A stretch of DNA of 64,000 bases from JAKPUX01 sp964436305 (lineage in GTDB: Bacteria > Zhuqueibacterota > Zhuqueibacteria > Residuimicrobiales > Residuimicrobiaceae), in the NCBI GenBank assembly GCA_964436305.1, contig CAYTCI010000006.1, positions 1 through 64,000 on the forward strand. Reading direction: 5' to 3'. The notes under the pieces are model-generated. The model was not told the DNA's origin. It saw only the letters and a list, made by a program, of their open reading frames with translations, and did not search any database. This document shows positions 12,801 to 19,125 of the stretch, in pieces (the first letter of the stretch is position 1; each line of letters begins with the position of its first letter). The position numbers and the translations under genes are program-made.

Positions 12801-12885
12801 GCATCAGCACCATCAGAGCCAGCAGTCTCTCTTTTAAACAGGTGTGATAGAGTGAGTCAGTTCTTCGCATGGACTGCACAGGCAT
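6856..12885 (-). CDS. Giant T9SS-exported surface protein, paralogue of the downstream gene
   Basis: The protein has 2,009 residues, starting at the ATG at 12885 with GGAG about 8 nt upstream; an in-frame ATG at 12870 is possible. A hydrophobic signal segment (about 20-37) leads into FG-GAP/VCBS repeats full of D-x-D-x-D-G-D loops (about 40-470) and an ASPIC/UnbV-like region (about 470-560). About 11 Ig-like repeats follow, including one invasin-type repeat in the middle. Two cadherin/He_PIG-like domains come next, then a FlgD-like T9SS sorting domain (NYPNPFNP, ending IKLVFLK). Unlike the downstream paralogue it lacks the N-terminal laminin-G-like domain and the FN3 domain. The VCBS/UnbV plus Ig architecture suggests a large surface or extracellular binding protein. 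No catalytic domain is visible. Confidence 0.9.
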   Translation of the reverse strand: MPVQSMRRTDSLYHTCLKERLLALMVLMLPALATSQTIKFTDVTNLMKAPGYVAKGVSCFGHGAAWVDISGDSLPDLYIASAVRQANKKVPETLYISHAGAAYSEEDGARGVSDSYGSTGSHGVILADYDNDGDLDIFNATTDDRARLYRNKGDGTFDNATFTANFLSTRVTYEGYGTIGYGTRALVAMDIDNDGDMDVYATNWGPVEDIHEVPWITPAQPNELFLNNGDGTFANATDRGCTPVNPSNEGTQGVTSVDIDEDGDMDIFVCHRNYALLGINPDGSANFGRGATPAPNDLFLNDGKGNFTEAAVRERGLWSESNDVNGTTFADYDNDGDLDAFVVYTDLSRPKVRVLQNNGKGYFTNVSTSVVIDQWGFTPFLFDMDNDGDLDLLAPRTRDKARIYLNDGKGGYALATGTGVEIEMYDPRGGSVADMDNDGDLDIYIADANKDTLAAYSNRLFRNDTPGSNRWLKVWGSGPKGDLGAFGTKIWLFEKGYMDDMTRLVGYRQVINGYGYLAQDDIVQHFGVALRDSVDIRIRMLDGTTLKTRLQTNSRFYFSKPASIAVLDGDNQSVISGGMSAQPLSVVVKDAKGKAVAGAAVTFSVDSGAGTFTPAPLVYTDRSGIARVLYTAGAQAGTRKITATTGTLSTSFTLTVTNSGPSILSLVSGGGQSAYTGQVLADSIRVKVSNIAGAGQSGHPVQFTLTAGNGKIKPGDVTSLQRTTNGSGIAAVAWQLGTVANSAQTLQVSSTYNGQPLTGSPLEVQATALQRIILAGRPKNLLYISGDGQTGVAGDTLAARLVVQLVDSVGVGCPDYDILFQVTSGDGTLSGAVQQIVRSDSEGKAAASLRLGPLAGVSNHHVSARYNGLAKILYFAASAKAAAAATLSKVDGDQQMGAPGYTLPRYLQVKVTDAFGNAVPAHPVTFAIASLDGYVNEQKSVTVASDSAGIAEVLFKLGANPGSYTVSVSSSYNGLALIGSPQLFSAIAVSDPAALQRITPDSTSGLAGQLLDTPLQVRVTDKVGYPVPNHAVTFWVRRGGGNLEGQSQLTRISDANGIAAVTPTLGSALGLANNVFEAQSFLPSGSHLAGSPVRFYISAKKSMAWQISAVSGSGESGQAGEVLAQPLAVRVTDKLQQLVAGQEVLFQVIQGSGKLGAGQVRTATVQSNASGIAQISFRLGSELGSQVHQVRASATDGVVELRNSPLTFTISAPYGQPDTSASTVALNSPVIADGVAECLVRIRLIDAQGHPVPGERIILLVSGDGNRITQPEAVTDAEGSASAIISSTIAGRKTVRVYLSSKSRYLAAAPVVEFTAGMTQRLAVISGDYQNGIILSALDQPLVVQAEDFNGNPVPAASLEFIPAAGSGEIAPAGAIVTSASGRAQVTWILGPSVGTQQVTVRAVGTPITRTLSATAALPQQITLEKAGGDHQFAAPGTLFADSLAVRVVDDRGSPIYGVAVRFAVLQGDAVVNAATAVMSDRYGLARVRLTAGSVSGAVRVQAIAPSGSPIEFAESVTMAVPARITRVYGDSLMDEAGSVIYPLMVLVTDQSGNPVANVPVFFESLTEGAEVVDAMPLYTGDDGQVAAKVRLATAAGPCLFQASSSHVAGSPLTFTLYSVAGAAADLVIASGDQQTARALKTLASPLRVRVLDRYGNGVAAATVQFTPLAGGGTVAPATRLTDAGGVAAVQWTLGAAGTQSLQAKCPALPGKQLLFSALLQENLGPVVHAADDTSVYENQTLILEVTAVDPDGGATTLAARNLPAGATFDGVNTGLLIWRPDYNQQGLYTIEFVASDENGGTATRQTVIRVLNRNRPPAIFTFQPESFYFQVPTFKPVSFSVQAGDLDGDPLSYTWRLNGRLAGNGDTLTILTGAALPPQFILAVTVRDQSDSVSHAWSVQQQATGVANPIGGEQLPESNRLAQNYPNPFNPETTISYDLTAPQRIEIGIYNMSGQCIRTLLSGRADAGSHSLRWDGRTGSGDLVASGVYYCVLRGEAFRQMIKLVFLK

Positions 12886-12916
12886 AACCCTTGCTCCACA
12901 GAATGCAATTATTTAT

Positions 12917-12945
12917 AAAGTATGGACATAGATGTGCCCCACCAA
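12917..12945 (-). promoter_or_regulatory. Possible sigma70-type promoter for the giant-protein operon
   Basis: On the minus strand there is a TTGGTG -35 box (12940-12945), a 17-nt spacer and a TACTTT -10 box (12917-12922), about 30 nt before the start at 12885. Both boxes deviate from consensus, so this is tentative. Confidence 0.35.
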
Positions 12946-13117
12946 CGCTGCGCTGAAAAAGACCCCCCGCATCGCCCTATGCTTTAGCAACAATCAGGCC
13001 CAATTCCATCACGGCGAAGCGGTGTCTCTTTGCGCTTTTTTCCTTGCATTTGGCCCACTATTTTGGCAATTTAAGCCCGGATCAGCGATGGGGGTCGGTC
13101 AGCCAGGAGGAGTAGAG

Positions 13118-14056
13118 ATGCAGGTATTGGGAATCGATCTGGGCGGCACCAAGCTCGCCGCCGCTCTTTTTTCGCCGGAAGGGCGGATCCTCCGTCAGGA
13201 GAGCGTCCTGCTCGCCGGCCGGGAAGCCACCGATGTGGGCGCCTTGATCATCGAGACGGCGCGTTCCTTTGTCGCGCGCGAGCCGGTTACGGCCATTGGC
13301 GTCTCGATTCCGGGCATCTATTATGCCCGTTCGGGCAGAGTCTGGGCCCCCAACATCCCGGGCTGGGATGAATACCCCCTGCGTGAGGAACTCATCCGCG
13401 CCTTTCCCGGCGTGCCGGTCGCCATCGATAGCGACCGGGCCTGTTACATCCTCGGCGAACGCTGGCAGGGCGCCGCACGCGGCTGCCGCAATGCCATCTT
13501 TCTGGCGATAGGCACCGGCATCGGCGCCGGGATCCTCATTGAGGGCCAGGTGCTGCGCGGTCATGGCGATATCGCCGGCGCAGTAGGCTGGATGGGACTG
13601 GCGCAGCCTTTTGCAGAAAAATACCGCCGCTGCGGCTGCTTCGAATACCACGCCTCCGGCGACGGCCTCGCCCGCGTCGCGCACGAATACCTCGCCGCCA
13701 ATCCGGTCTGGCAGGGGCCGCTGCGGCAAGCCGATACCGCGACCATGAAAGGGATGGAAGTCTTCGCCGCCCGCGCCGAGGGCGATCCCCTGGCGCAGCG
13801 GGTCCTCGACGAGGCCGTCCTCTTCTGGGGCATGGCCGTGGCCAACCTGATCAGCACCTTCAATCCGGAAAAGATCATCCTCGGCGGCGGCGTCTTTGGA
13901 CCCGCCGGTGAATTCCTCGACCGCATCCGCGCCGAGGCCGAAAAATGGGCCCAGCCCATCGCCTTCACCCAGGTCGCGCTCGAGCTCTCCGCCCTCGGCG
14001 GCGACGCCGGGCTCATCGGCGCCGGCAGCCTGGCGCTGCAGGCCGCGCAAAAATAA
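13118..14056 (+). CDS. ROK-family sugar kinase with incomplete zinc motif
   Basis: The 312-residue protein starts at the ATG at 13118, directly behind AGGAGGAG. The open frame extends upstream to about 12932, but that part does not look coding. ROK features are the N-terminal phosphate-binding GIDLGGTK and the later IGTGIGAG loop. The usual C-x-C-G-x-x-G-C-x-E zinc motif is reduced to C-G-C-F-E, missing the first cysteines. ROK proteins of this size are cytoplasmic sugar kinases (glucose, ManNAc, GlcNAc, fructose); there is no DNA-binding domain, so it is not a ROK repressor. It is first in a tight run with an MFS carrier and an SIS-domain protein, so it probably phosphorylates the sugar imported by that carrier. 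The exact substrate cannot be read from sequence. Confidence 0.88.
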   Translation: MQVLGIDLGGTKLAAALFSPEGRILRQESVLLAGREATDVGALIIETARSFVAREPVTAIGVSIPGIYYARSGRVWAPNIPGWDEYPLREELIRAFPGVPVAIDSDRACYILGERWQGAARGCRNAIFLAIGTGIGAGILIEGQVLRGHGDIAGAVGWMGLAQPFAEKYRRCGCFEYHASGDGLARVAHEYLAANPVWQGPLRQADTATMKGMEVFAARAEGDPLAQRVLDEAVLFWGMAVANLISTFNPEKIILGGGVFGPAGEFLDRIRAEAEKWAQPIAFTQVALELSALGGDAGLIGAGSLALQAAQK

Positions 14057-14078
14057 CCATCCAGCCAAAGGGAACGCC

Positions 14079-15242
14079 ATGCCTTACAATCGCAAAGCCG
14101 TCTTCACCGCCGCCTGCATCGCGATGTTTATCTTCGGCATCGTCATGTCCATCCTCGGCGCCCTGCTGCCCTCGGTCATCGCCGACTTTGGTCTCGACAA
14201 GGCGGTCGCCGGATCCCTCTTCCCCCTGATGACCATCGGCATGCTGATCGGCTCCCTCCTCTTCGGGCCCATCGTCGACCGCTATGGCTACAAAGGCTTG
14301 CTCATCGTCTGTTCGGGCCTGGTGCTCGCAGGGCTGGAGCTGATCGGCTTTGCCAGCCAGCTCGGGACCCTGCGCATCGCCATGGCGCTCATCGGCCTGG
14401 GGGGCGGAGTGATCAACGGAGCATCCAACGCCCTGGTGGCGGATATTTATGAGGAGGAACGCGGTGCCAGACTGAGCCTGCTGGGGGTCTTCTTCGGCAT
14501 CAGCGCCTTCAGCATCCCCTTTTTGCTCGGGCTGCTGATGCGCTCTTTCGGCTACGCGAGCCTGGCCCGGGTGGTCGGTGCGTGTGTGGCGATCCCGATC
14601 CTCTTCTTCCTGCTGATCCGTTTCCCGGAGCCCAAACAAAAACAGGGCTTTCCCCTTAAGGAGGGCGCCCGTCTGGTCAGGGAGGTGCCGCTTCTCCTCC
14701 TCGGCCTGATGCTCTTTTTTGAGAGCGGCATGGAGATGACCATGGGCGGATGGTCTGCGACCTTTTTCAACGAAGCCCTGGCGGTCGAGAGTTCACGGGC
14801 GGTCCTCTACCTCTCCTTCTTCTGGCTGGCCTTGATGGCGGCCCGGCTGCTGCTGCCGCGCCTGCTGAAAAGCCGCGAGGCTGGCCGTCTGCTGCTGAGC
14901 TTTATCGCGATCGCGTTCCTCGGCACCCTGCTGCTGCTCTCCGCCAACGAGCCGGGCGAGGCCCTGCCCGGCCTGATGATGGTGGGCTTTGGCTTCGCCG
15001 CGGTCTTCCCCATCGTCCTCGCCTTCGTCGGTGACCGCTATCCCAAACTGAGCGGCACCGCCTTCAGCATGGTCTTCGTCATGGCCCTGACCGGCGGCAG
15101 CCTGATGCCCTGGATCTCCGGACTGCTCGGCAAGGCCTGGGGCCTGCGCATCGCCCTGGCGATCGTGCCCGCCGGGTTGCTGCTGATGACCCTGGTCTAT
15201 CTCATCGTCCGTAACAAACTCATCGAACCTGCAAAGGAGTGA
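14079..15242 (+). CDS. MFS sugar transporter
   Basis: The 387-residue, roughly 12-helix major facilitator protein starts at the ATG at 14079, with AAAGG 7 nt upstream. The open frame begins much earlier, inside the kinase gene, but that part is out-of-frame overlap. A loop between helices 2 and 3 reads G-P-I-V-D-R-Y-G-Y-K, the MFS motif A type (G-x-x-x-D-R-x-G-x-K/R), and a cytoplasmic linker sits near the middle. It resembles the FucP/NagP-like sugar permeases common in this group, but that assignment is tentative. It lies 22 nt after the ROK kinase and 3 nt before the SIS gene, so the three are almost certainly one operon for uptake and first metabolism of a sugar. Confidence 0.85.
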   Translation: MPYNRKAVFTAACIAMFIFGIVMSILGALLPSVIADFGLDKAVAGSLFPLMTIGMLIGSLLFGPIVDRYGYKGLLIVCSGLVLAGLELIGFASQLGTLRIAMALIGLGGGVINGASNALVADIYEEERGARLSLLGVFFGISAFSIPFLLGLLMRSFGYASLARVVGACVAIPILFFLLIRFPEPKQKQGFPLKEGARLVREVPLLLLGLMLFFESGMEMTMGGWSATFFNEALAVESSRAVLYLSFFWLALMAARLLLPRLLKSREAGRLLLSFIAIAFLGTLLLLSANEPGEALPGLMMVGFGFAAVFPIVLAFVGDRYPKLSGTAFSMVFVMALTGGSLMPWISGLLGKAWGLRIALAIVPAGLLLMTLVYLIVRNKLIEPAKE

Positions 15243-15245
15243 ATC

Positions 15246-16007
15246 ATGCTGGCGAAACAATGGCTGGATAATGCACGCGGGGTAATGGACAAGATCGAGG
15301 CGACCCAGCTCGAGAATATCAACAAGGCGGCGGGGCTGATGGCGGATACCATCGCTGCCGGCCGCTGGGTGCACACCTTTGGCTGCGGTCATGCGACCCT
15401 GCCGATCGAGGAGATGTACCCGCGCATCGGCGGTTTTGTCGGTTTTCATCCGATGATCGAGATCCCCCTCTCCTTCTTCACCCACATCGTCGGCGAGATG
15501 GGGGTGCACCAGTTCGTCTTCCTCGAACGGGTGGAGGGCTATGGCCAGCAAATCATGAAATCCTACAATTTAAACCCGCAGGATGTGATGTGGCTCTTCT
15601 CCCACTCGGGCATCAATAATGTCAACATCGACATCGCCCTCGAGGCGAAAAAGCTGGGGATGAAGATCGTGGTCTTCGGCTCAGCCGGCGAGTTCTCCGG
15701 CGTCAAGACCCGGCACTCCTCAGGAAAGCAGATTTTCGAGCTCGCGGATGTGGTGGTCGATACCTGCGTGCCCGCACAGGATGCCTCGGTGCCGCTGAAG
15801 AACCATGTCGACAAGATCGGACCTGTCTCAACCATGGCCTTTGTCACGGCAGTCTGGATGACCATCTGCACGGTGGCCGAAATCCTCGCCGACCGCGGGG
15901 TCAAGCTCTACATCCACCCGTCGCATAATGTGCCGGGCGACACCACGGCGCGGCAGCGCCTCGATGAGGCCCTCGCCGAATACAAATCGCGGATTGCTGG
16001 GGTATAA
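15246..16007 (+). CDS. SIS-domain sugar isomerase-like protein (UPF0309 type)
   Basis: The 253-residue protein starts at the ATG at 15246, with AAAGGAG overlapping the end of the transporter gene. It is a single SIS fold. The phosphosugar-binding loop appears as H-T-F-G-C-G-H-A near residue 40 and a second segment as L-F-S-H-S-G near residue 117. SIS domains bind phosphorylated sugars and act as isomerases, etherases or sensors. This type resembles the uncharacterised UPF0309 family rather than NagB or GlmS. As the last gene of the ROK/MFS operon it probably acts on the kinase product, by isomerisation, ether cleavage or deamination. Which of these it does is open. Confidence 0.8.
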   Translation: MLAKQWLDNARGVMDKIEATQLENINKAAGLMADTIAAGRWVHTFGCGHATLPIEEMYPRIGGFVGFHPMIEIPLSFFTHIVGEMGVHQFVFLERVEGYGQQIMKSYNLNPQDVMWLFSHSGINNVNIDIALEAKKLGMKIVVFGSAGEFSGVKTRHSSGKQIFELADVVVDTCVPAQDASVPLKNHVDKIGPVSTMAFVTAVWMTICTVAEILADRGVKLYIHPSHNVPGDTTARQRLDEALAEYKSRIAGV

Positions 16008-16025
16008 GGAGCACGGATTGGAGAG

Positions 16026-16051
16026 AGGCGGGAGGTCGGGCTCTCCCGCCT
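16026..16051. terminator. Strong hairpin in convergent intergenic region
   Basis: A perfect 9-bp stem (AGGCGGGAG / CTCCCGCCT) with an 8-nt loop lies 18 nt after the SIS gene and 25 nt before the end of the convergent gene. There is no T-tract on either side, so it may serve as a bidirectional pause or transcript-end structure rather than a classical intrinsic terminator. Confidence 0.4.
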
Positions 16052-16076
16052 GCGAGATCACTATCAGGGGGGCGTT

Positions 16077-16478
16077 TCAGAAGGGCAAGGCCTCTCCGCC
16101 GGTTTTGGCCTCGATCCGGACGATATCGGTCACCAGATAGCGGCTCATCCCCCGCCAGGGCAGGGTGTGGAGGTATTCCTTGTAGCGCAGCTCCACGAAC
16201 TTGCCGCTGGAGCCCTCAAGGCGTTTGGCGACGCTGTCGGAGGCGACACTGAATTCAAATTCGTTGCTCTGCATGCCGCCGGGCACCGGCGTTTTAAAGC
16301 CGGTCTGGATGAGCCGGCCCTCCCACGTCTTGAAGAGGTAGCCCTTTTTCACGATATAATTCAGGTCGCCCGCCTTGACCCCTTCGCCGAAAACGAAGTA
16401 GTAACGCCACCAGAAAAACAGAGCCAGGGCGACCACCAGAATCAGTGTTCCGCAGCCAATCAACTTTGTCGATTTCAT
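16077..16478 (-). CDS. Small single-pass membrane protein, unknown function
   Basis: The protein has 133 residues. I chose the ATG at 16478 (GGGAG 6 nt upstream) over a TTG five codons earlier. An N-terminal transmembrane helix (about 6-25) is followed by an extracytoplasmic domain beginning F-V-F-G-E-G. That domain holds the pattern Y-x-x-K-K-G-x-x-x-K-T-W-E-G-x-L and a later F-E-F-S-V. Similar short proteins in Bacteroidota are often mislabelled as 6-phosphogluconate dehydrogenase; no such catalytic domain is present here. It stands alone, convergent with the SIS gene. Function is unknown. Confidence 0.75.
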   Translation of the reverse strand: MKSTKLIGCGTLILVVALALFFWWRYYFVFGEGVKAGDLNYIVKKGYLFKTWEGRLIQTGFKTPVPGGMQSNEFEFSVASDSVAKRLEGSSGKFVELRYKEYLHTLPWRGMSRYLVTDIVRIEAKTGGEALPF

Positions 16479-16651
16479 CAGCTTCTCCCGCAAGGTAATG
16501 AATGGACCGGTTGGTAAAAATTAGGGATTCATCCGGGGAAAAACAAGAAAAATCGCGGCCGCGATCCGGCTGCGGGTGGAGTGAATAAAAGCGTTCGTTT
16601 TTTGGTTTCACTTTTATACCCTGGTGCATGTACGAAAAAAAGGAGAAAACC

Positions 16652-16756
16652 ATGGCTAAAAATCAGGATGCCAAGCCCAAAGAGGGCAAGAAGAAGGCAG
16701 GAAAAAGCCTCAAGGAAAAAAGAGCCGAAAAGAAGGCTAAAAAAACGACCAAATGA
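16652..16756 (+). CDS. 34-residue Lys-rich basic microprotein
   Basis: The ORF starts at the ATG at 16652, with AAGGAG about 7 nt upstream, and ends 8 nt before a strong intrinsic terminator, which makes it a self-contained expressed unit. The peptide is almost all Lys, Ala, Glu and Arg, with a K-S-L-K-E-K-R-A-E-K-K-A-K-K core. It would form a single highly charged helix. I recall short proteins with this core in other bacteria, with no established function. Nucleic-acid or ribosome binding is a guess from charge alone. Confidence 0.6.
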   Translation: MAKNQDAKPKEGKKKAGKSLKEKRAEKKAKKTTK

Positions 16757-16763
16757 TCCTTTC

Positions 16764-16788
16764 AGGGCGGGCTTCCCGCCCTTTTTTT
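16764..16788 (+). terminator. Intrinsic terminator after the Lys-rich microprotein
   Basis: An AGGGCGGG / CCCGCCCT stem with a 3-nt loop is followed by seven T residues. Confidence 0.85.
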
Positions 16789-16878
16789 GTCACCGTGCGG
16801 CCGGCCGTCGCCGGAGCCGCCGGCACCGAGCGCGGATCGCAGTCTCTCCCGCACTCCCACCCCACTTGCGAGGGTACG

Positions 16879-17886
16879 ATGCACCCGACTATCCAGAATG
16901 AGCTCTTCGACCTGAAAAAACAGCTGGGCCCCTCCCCGCTGGCGGCGGTATTTGCGGGCCTGGACCATCTCCGCTACCGTATCGCGCCGGCAAGCGCTCC
17001 CGACCTGATCCGGGAGATCGCCGCCAGAACCGGCTACCGTTTCACCGCGGCCTTCGACGACCAGCGCACCGCCGAACGTCTCTATCTCCTTACCCTGGCA
17101 GGGTCGCCCCTGACCCTGGTGCTTCGCGAAAGCCGCCAGCCACTCGAAGGGTACCCGCGCCTCGATGCCATGGCCTTTCGCGTCACCGAGCTTGCGCCAG
17201 TGCGCAGCCTGCTGGCCCGCGAGGGGATCCCTTTCGGGGAAGAAGCCTGGGGCCTCATGACCGATCCCCTCAAGGGACTGGGGGACCGCTTTCTCTACCT
17301 CCCCGCCGGTGCTCCGTCATGGCAAAACACGGCGGCCTTTACACCGGCCGCAGTCGAGCCGGCAGGATTGACCCTGCCGCCATTTGCCGACGAGCGGGCC
17401 GACATTGGCCCCCTGGATCATATCGCCTACCGCGTCCCCTTCGAGCAGGTCCGTGATGTGGCGGCGCTGATTATGAAGCTGACCGCCTACACCTTCGATT
17501 CCTGCTATACGGTGGCCGATCAGAATGCCGAGACCATGGTCTTCCGCTGGGGCGATCACAAACCCGCGATCGTCGCCTCCTACGGCTGGGACGCCGGCTC
17601 GGTGGTGCACCACTATACCGCCCAATACGGTGCACGGGTGCATCACACCGCCTATTACACCCCCAACCTGCGTACGGTGTTACAGCGTCAGCAAGCCCTG
17701 GGGCTCACCTTCACGACCGGGACCCTGATCGGCGATGAATCCCGCGGGATCCTGCAGATCTTCGGCACCCCCTCGCCCTGGAGCCACGAGATCAGCGAGT
17801 ATGTCGAACGCTTCGGATCCTTCACCGGTTTTTTCGACAAGGGCAATGTCGGCGAGCTGATGGGATCGACGCGGTCATTTTCCTGA
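16879..17886 (+). CDS. Two-domain VOC (glyoxalase/HPPD-like) protein
   Basis: The 335-residue protein starts at the ATG at 16879 (GAGGGT 4-5 nt upstream); the open frame runs back to 16753 through the terminator and is not used. Two VOC modules are visible: the first opens with L-D-H-L-R-Y-R, the second with L-D-H-I-A-Y-R. Later V-H-H-T-A-Y-Y and H-E-I-S-E-Y-V-E-R provide the remaining His and Glu expected for a His-His-Glu metal site of the extradiol/HPPD superfamily. The length resembles 4-hydroxyphenylpyruvate dioxygenase, but I do not see its full signature. A metal-dependent dioxygenase or lyase of unknown substrate is the safest call. Confidence 0.75.
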   Translation: MHPTIQNELFDLKKQLGPSPLAAVFAGLDHLRYRIAPASAPDLIREIAARTGYRFTAAFDDQRTAERLYLLTLAGSPLTLVLRESRQPLEGYPRLDAMAFRVTELAPVRSLLAREGIPFGEEAWGLMTDPLKGLGDRFLYLPAGAPSWQNTAAFTPAAVEPAGLTLPPFADERADIGPLDHIAYRVPFEQVRDVAALIMKLTAYTFDSCYTVADQNAETMVFRWGDHKPAIVASYGWDAGSVVHHYTAQYGARVHHTAYYTPNLRTVLQRQQALGLTFTTGTLIGDESRGILQIFGTPSPWSHEISEYVERFGSFTGFFDKGNVGELMGSTRSFS

Positions 17887-17929
17887 TCACCACCGGCCGC
17901 CAGGGCCGTCCGGACCCGGCACAAACAAA

Positions 17930-17953
17930 AAAGGCCCTCTTCGAGGGCCTTTG
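17930..17953. terminator. Bidirectional intrinsic terminator
   Basis: A ten-base-pair stem AAAGGCCCTC / GAGGGCCTTT, flanked by A-rich and T-rich ends, sits between the convergent VOC gene and nagA. Confidence 0.8.
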
Positions 17954-17966
17954 GCGTTTCAGGAGG

Positions 17967-19118
17967 TCATTCCATCTGCCAGACGATCTCACCGCCGACC
18001 ATTGTCATGACCACCGAGCGTTTTTCATCGAGAATGACCAGATCGGCGTCATATCCCGGGGCGATCCGGCCCTTGCGCTCGCCCAGACCGATCACCTTTG
18101 CCGCCTGATGGGTGGCCGCAGCCACTGCCTGCACGGCGGTACAGCCGGTGAATTTCTGGAACCGCCAGGTCACTTCGGCCAGGCCGAGCGCCGAGCCGAT
18201 CAGGGTGCCGTCGGGATAGCGCGCCGCGCCCTCACGCGACTCATAGTCGCGGCCGTTGTAGAGATAGCGGCCCTCGGGCAAACCCATCGCCTGGACCCCG
18301 TCGGTGATGGGGATGCAGCGCTCCAGACCGATGATCCGGCTGAGCAGGCGCACCATGCCAGGATGGGCATGCACGCCGTCGCTGATGATCTGGGCGGTTA
18401 CCCCCGGGTGCTCGAAAATGGCCAGCAGCGGGCCGGGCGCCCGATGGCTCAACCCGGTCATGGCGTTGTAGATATGGGTGACATGCGGGATGCCGGCCTC
18501 CAGCCCCGCTGCAGCCTGCTCATAGGTCGCATCGGTGTGGCCGAGCGCAGGCACCACCCCGTTGGCAAGCAGTCCCCGGATCAGCTCCAGCCCCCCCGGC
18601 ATCTCCGGCGCGAGGGTCATCATCTTCAGGGCGCCGCCGCAGCTTTTGAGCACCGCATCGAGCGAACGGACCGCCGGCGCGAAGATGCAGCGCGGCTCCA
18701 GTCCGCCCTTCCTGACCGGATTGATATAGGGGCCCTCGAGATGGATCCCGAGCAGCTGTGCACCGCCCAGGTTCCCGCTCATCGCCTCCGCGGCCAGCCG
18801 GAGATGGCGGTTCTCGCCCTCCGGAAAGATCACCGTGGTGGCGAGAAAGCCGGTGGTGCCCAGGCGGGCGAGCGCCCGGGCCATGGTCTGCAGGGCTTCG
18901 GGGGTGCCATCGAGCACATCGGCGCCGCCGGCGCCCTGGATATGCAGATCGATAAAGCCGGGGATGATGCGCAGCCCGCCGGCATCGATTATCCGGCGGG
19001 CATCCCCGGGCATGCGGCCGATCGCCTCGATACGGCCTTTGCGGATCGCCACGTCGGTGGCAGTGTTGCGTTCCAGCAAGCGCACATCCTTCAGGATCAG
19101 ATCATAACGGCTGCTCAT
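17967..19118 (-). CDS. nagA: N-acetylglucosamine-6-phosphate deacetylase
   Basis: The 383-residue enzyme removes acetate from GlcNAc-6-P to give GlcN-6-P in the cytoplasm. The start is the ATG at 19118 behind AGGAGA, rather than an upstream codon that would extend it by 12 residues. Amidohydrolase features are L-E-G-P-Y-I-N-P (E128 metal ligand), G-H-T-D-A (H194), T-H-I-Y-N-A-M (H215) and the catalytic I-T-D-G (D273). The length is normal for NagA. It is last in a minus-strand run, 7 nt after the deacetylase-like lipoprotein gene, and 2 kb from the ROK/MFS/SIS operon. No nagB-type deaminase is in the window. Confidence 0.95.
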   Translation of the reverse strand: MSSRYDLILKDVRLLERNTATDVAIRKGRIEAIGRMPGDARRIIDAGGLRIIPGFIDLHIQGAGGADVLDGTPEALQTMARALARLGTTGFLATTVIFPEGENRHLRLAAEAMSGNLGGAQLLGIHLEGPYINPVRKGGLEPRCIFAPAVRSLDAVLKSCGGALKMMTLAPEMPGGLELIRGLLANGVVPALGHTDATYEQAAAGLEAGIPHVTHIYNAMTGLSHRAPGPLLAIFEHPGVTAQIISDGVHAHPGMVRLLSRIIGLERCIPITDGVQAMGLPEGRYLYNGRDYESREGAARYPDGTLIGSALGLAEVTWRFQKFTGCTAVQAVAAATHQAAKVIGLGERKGRIAPGYDADLVILDEKRSVVMTMVGGEIVWQME

Positions 19119-19125
19119 ATTCTCC

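Noticed and set aside
12932..13117. N-terminal extension of the ROK kinase
   Set aside because: The AGGAGGAG ribosome site and family N-terminus place the start at 13118; upstream codons show no similarity to the family.
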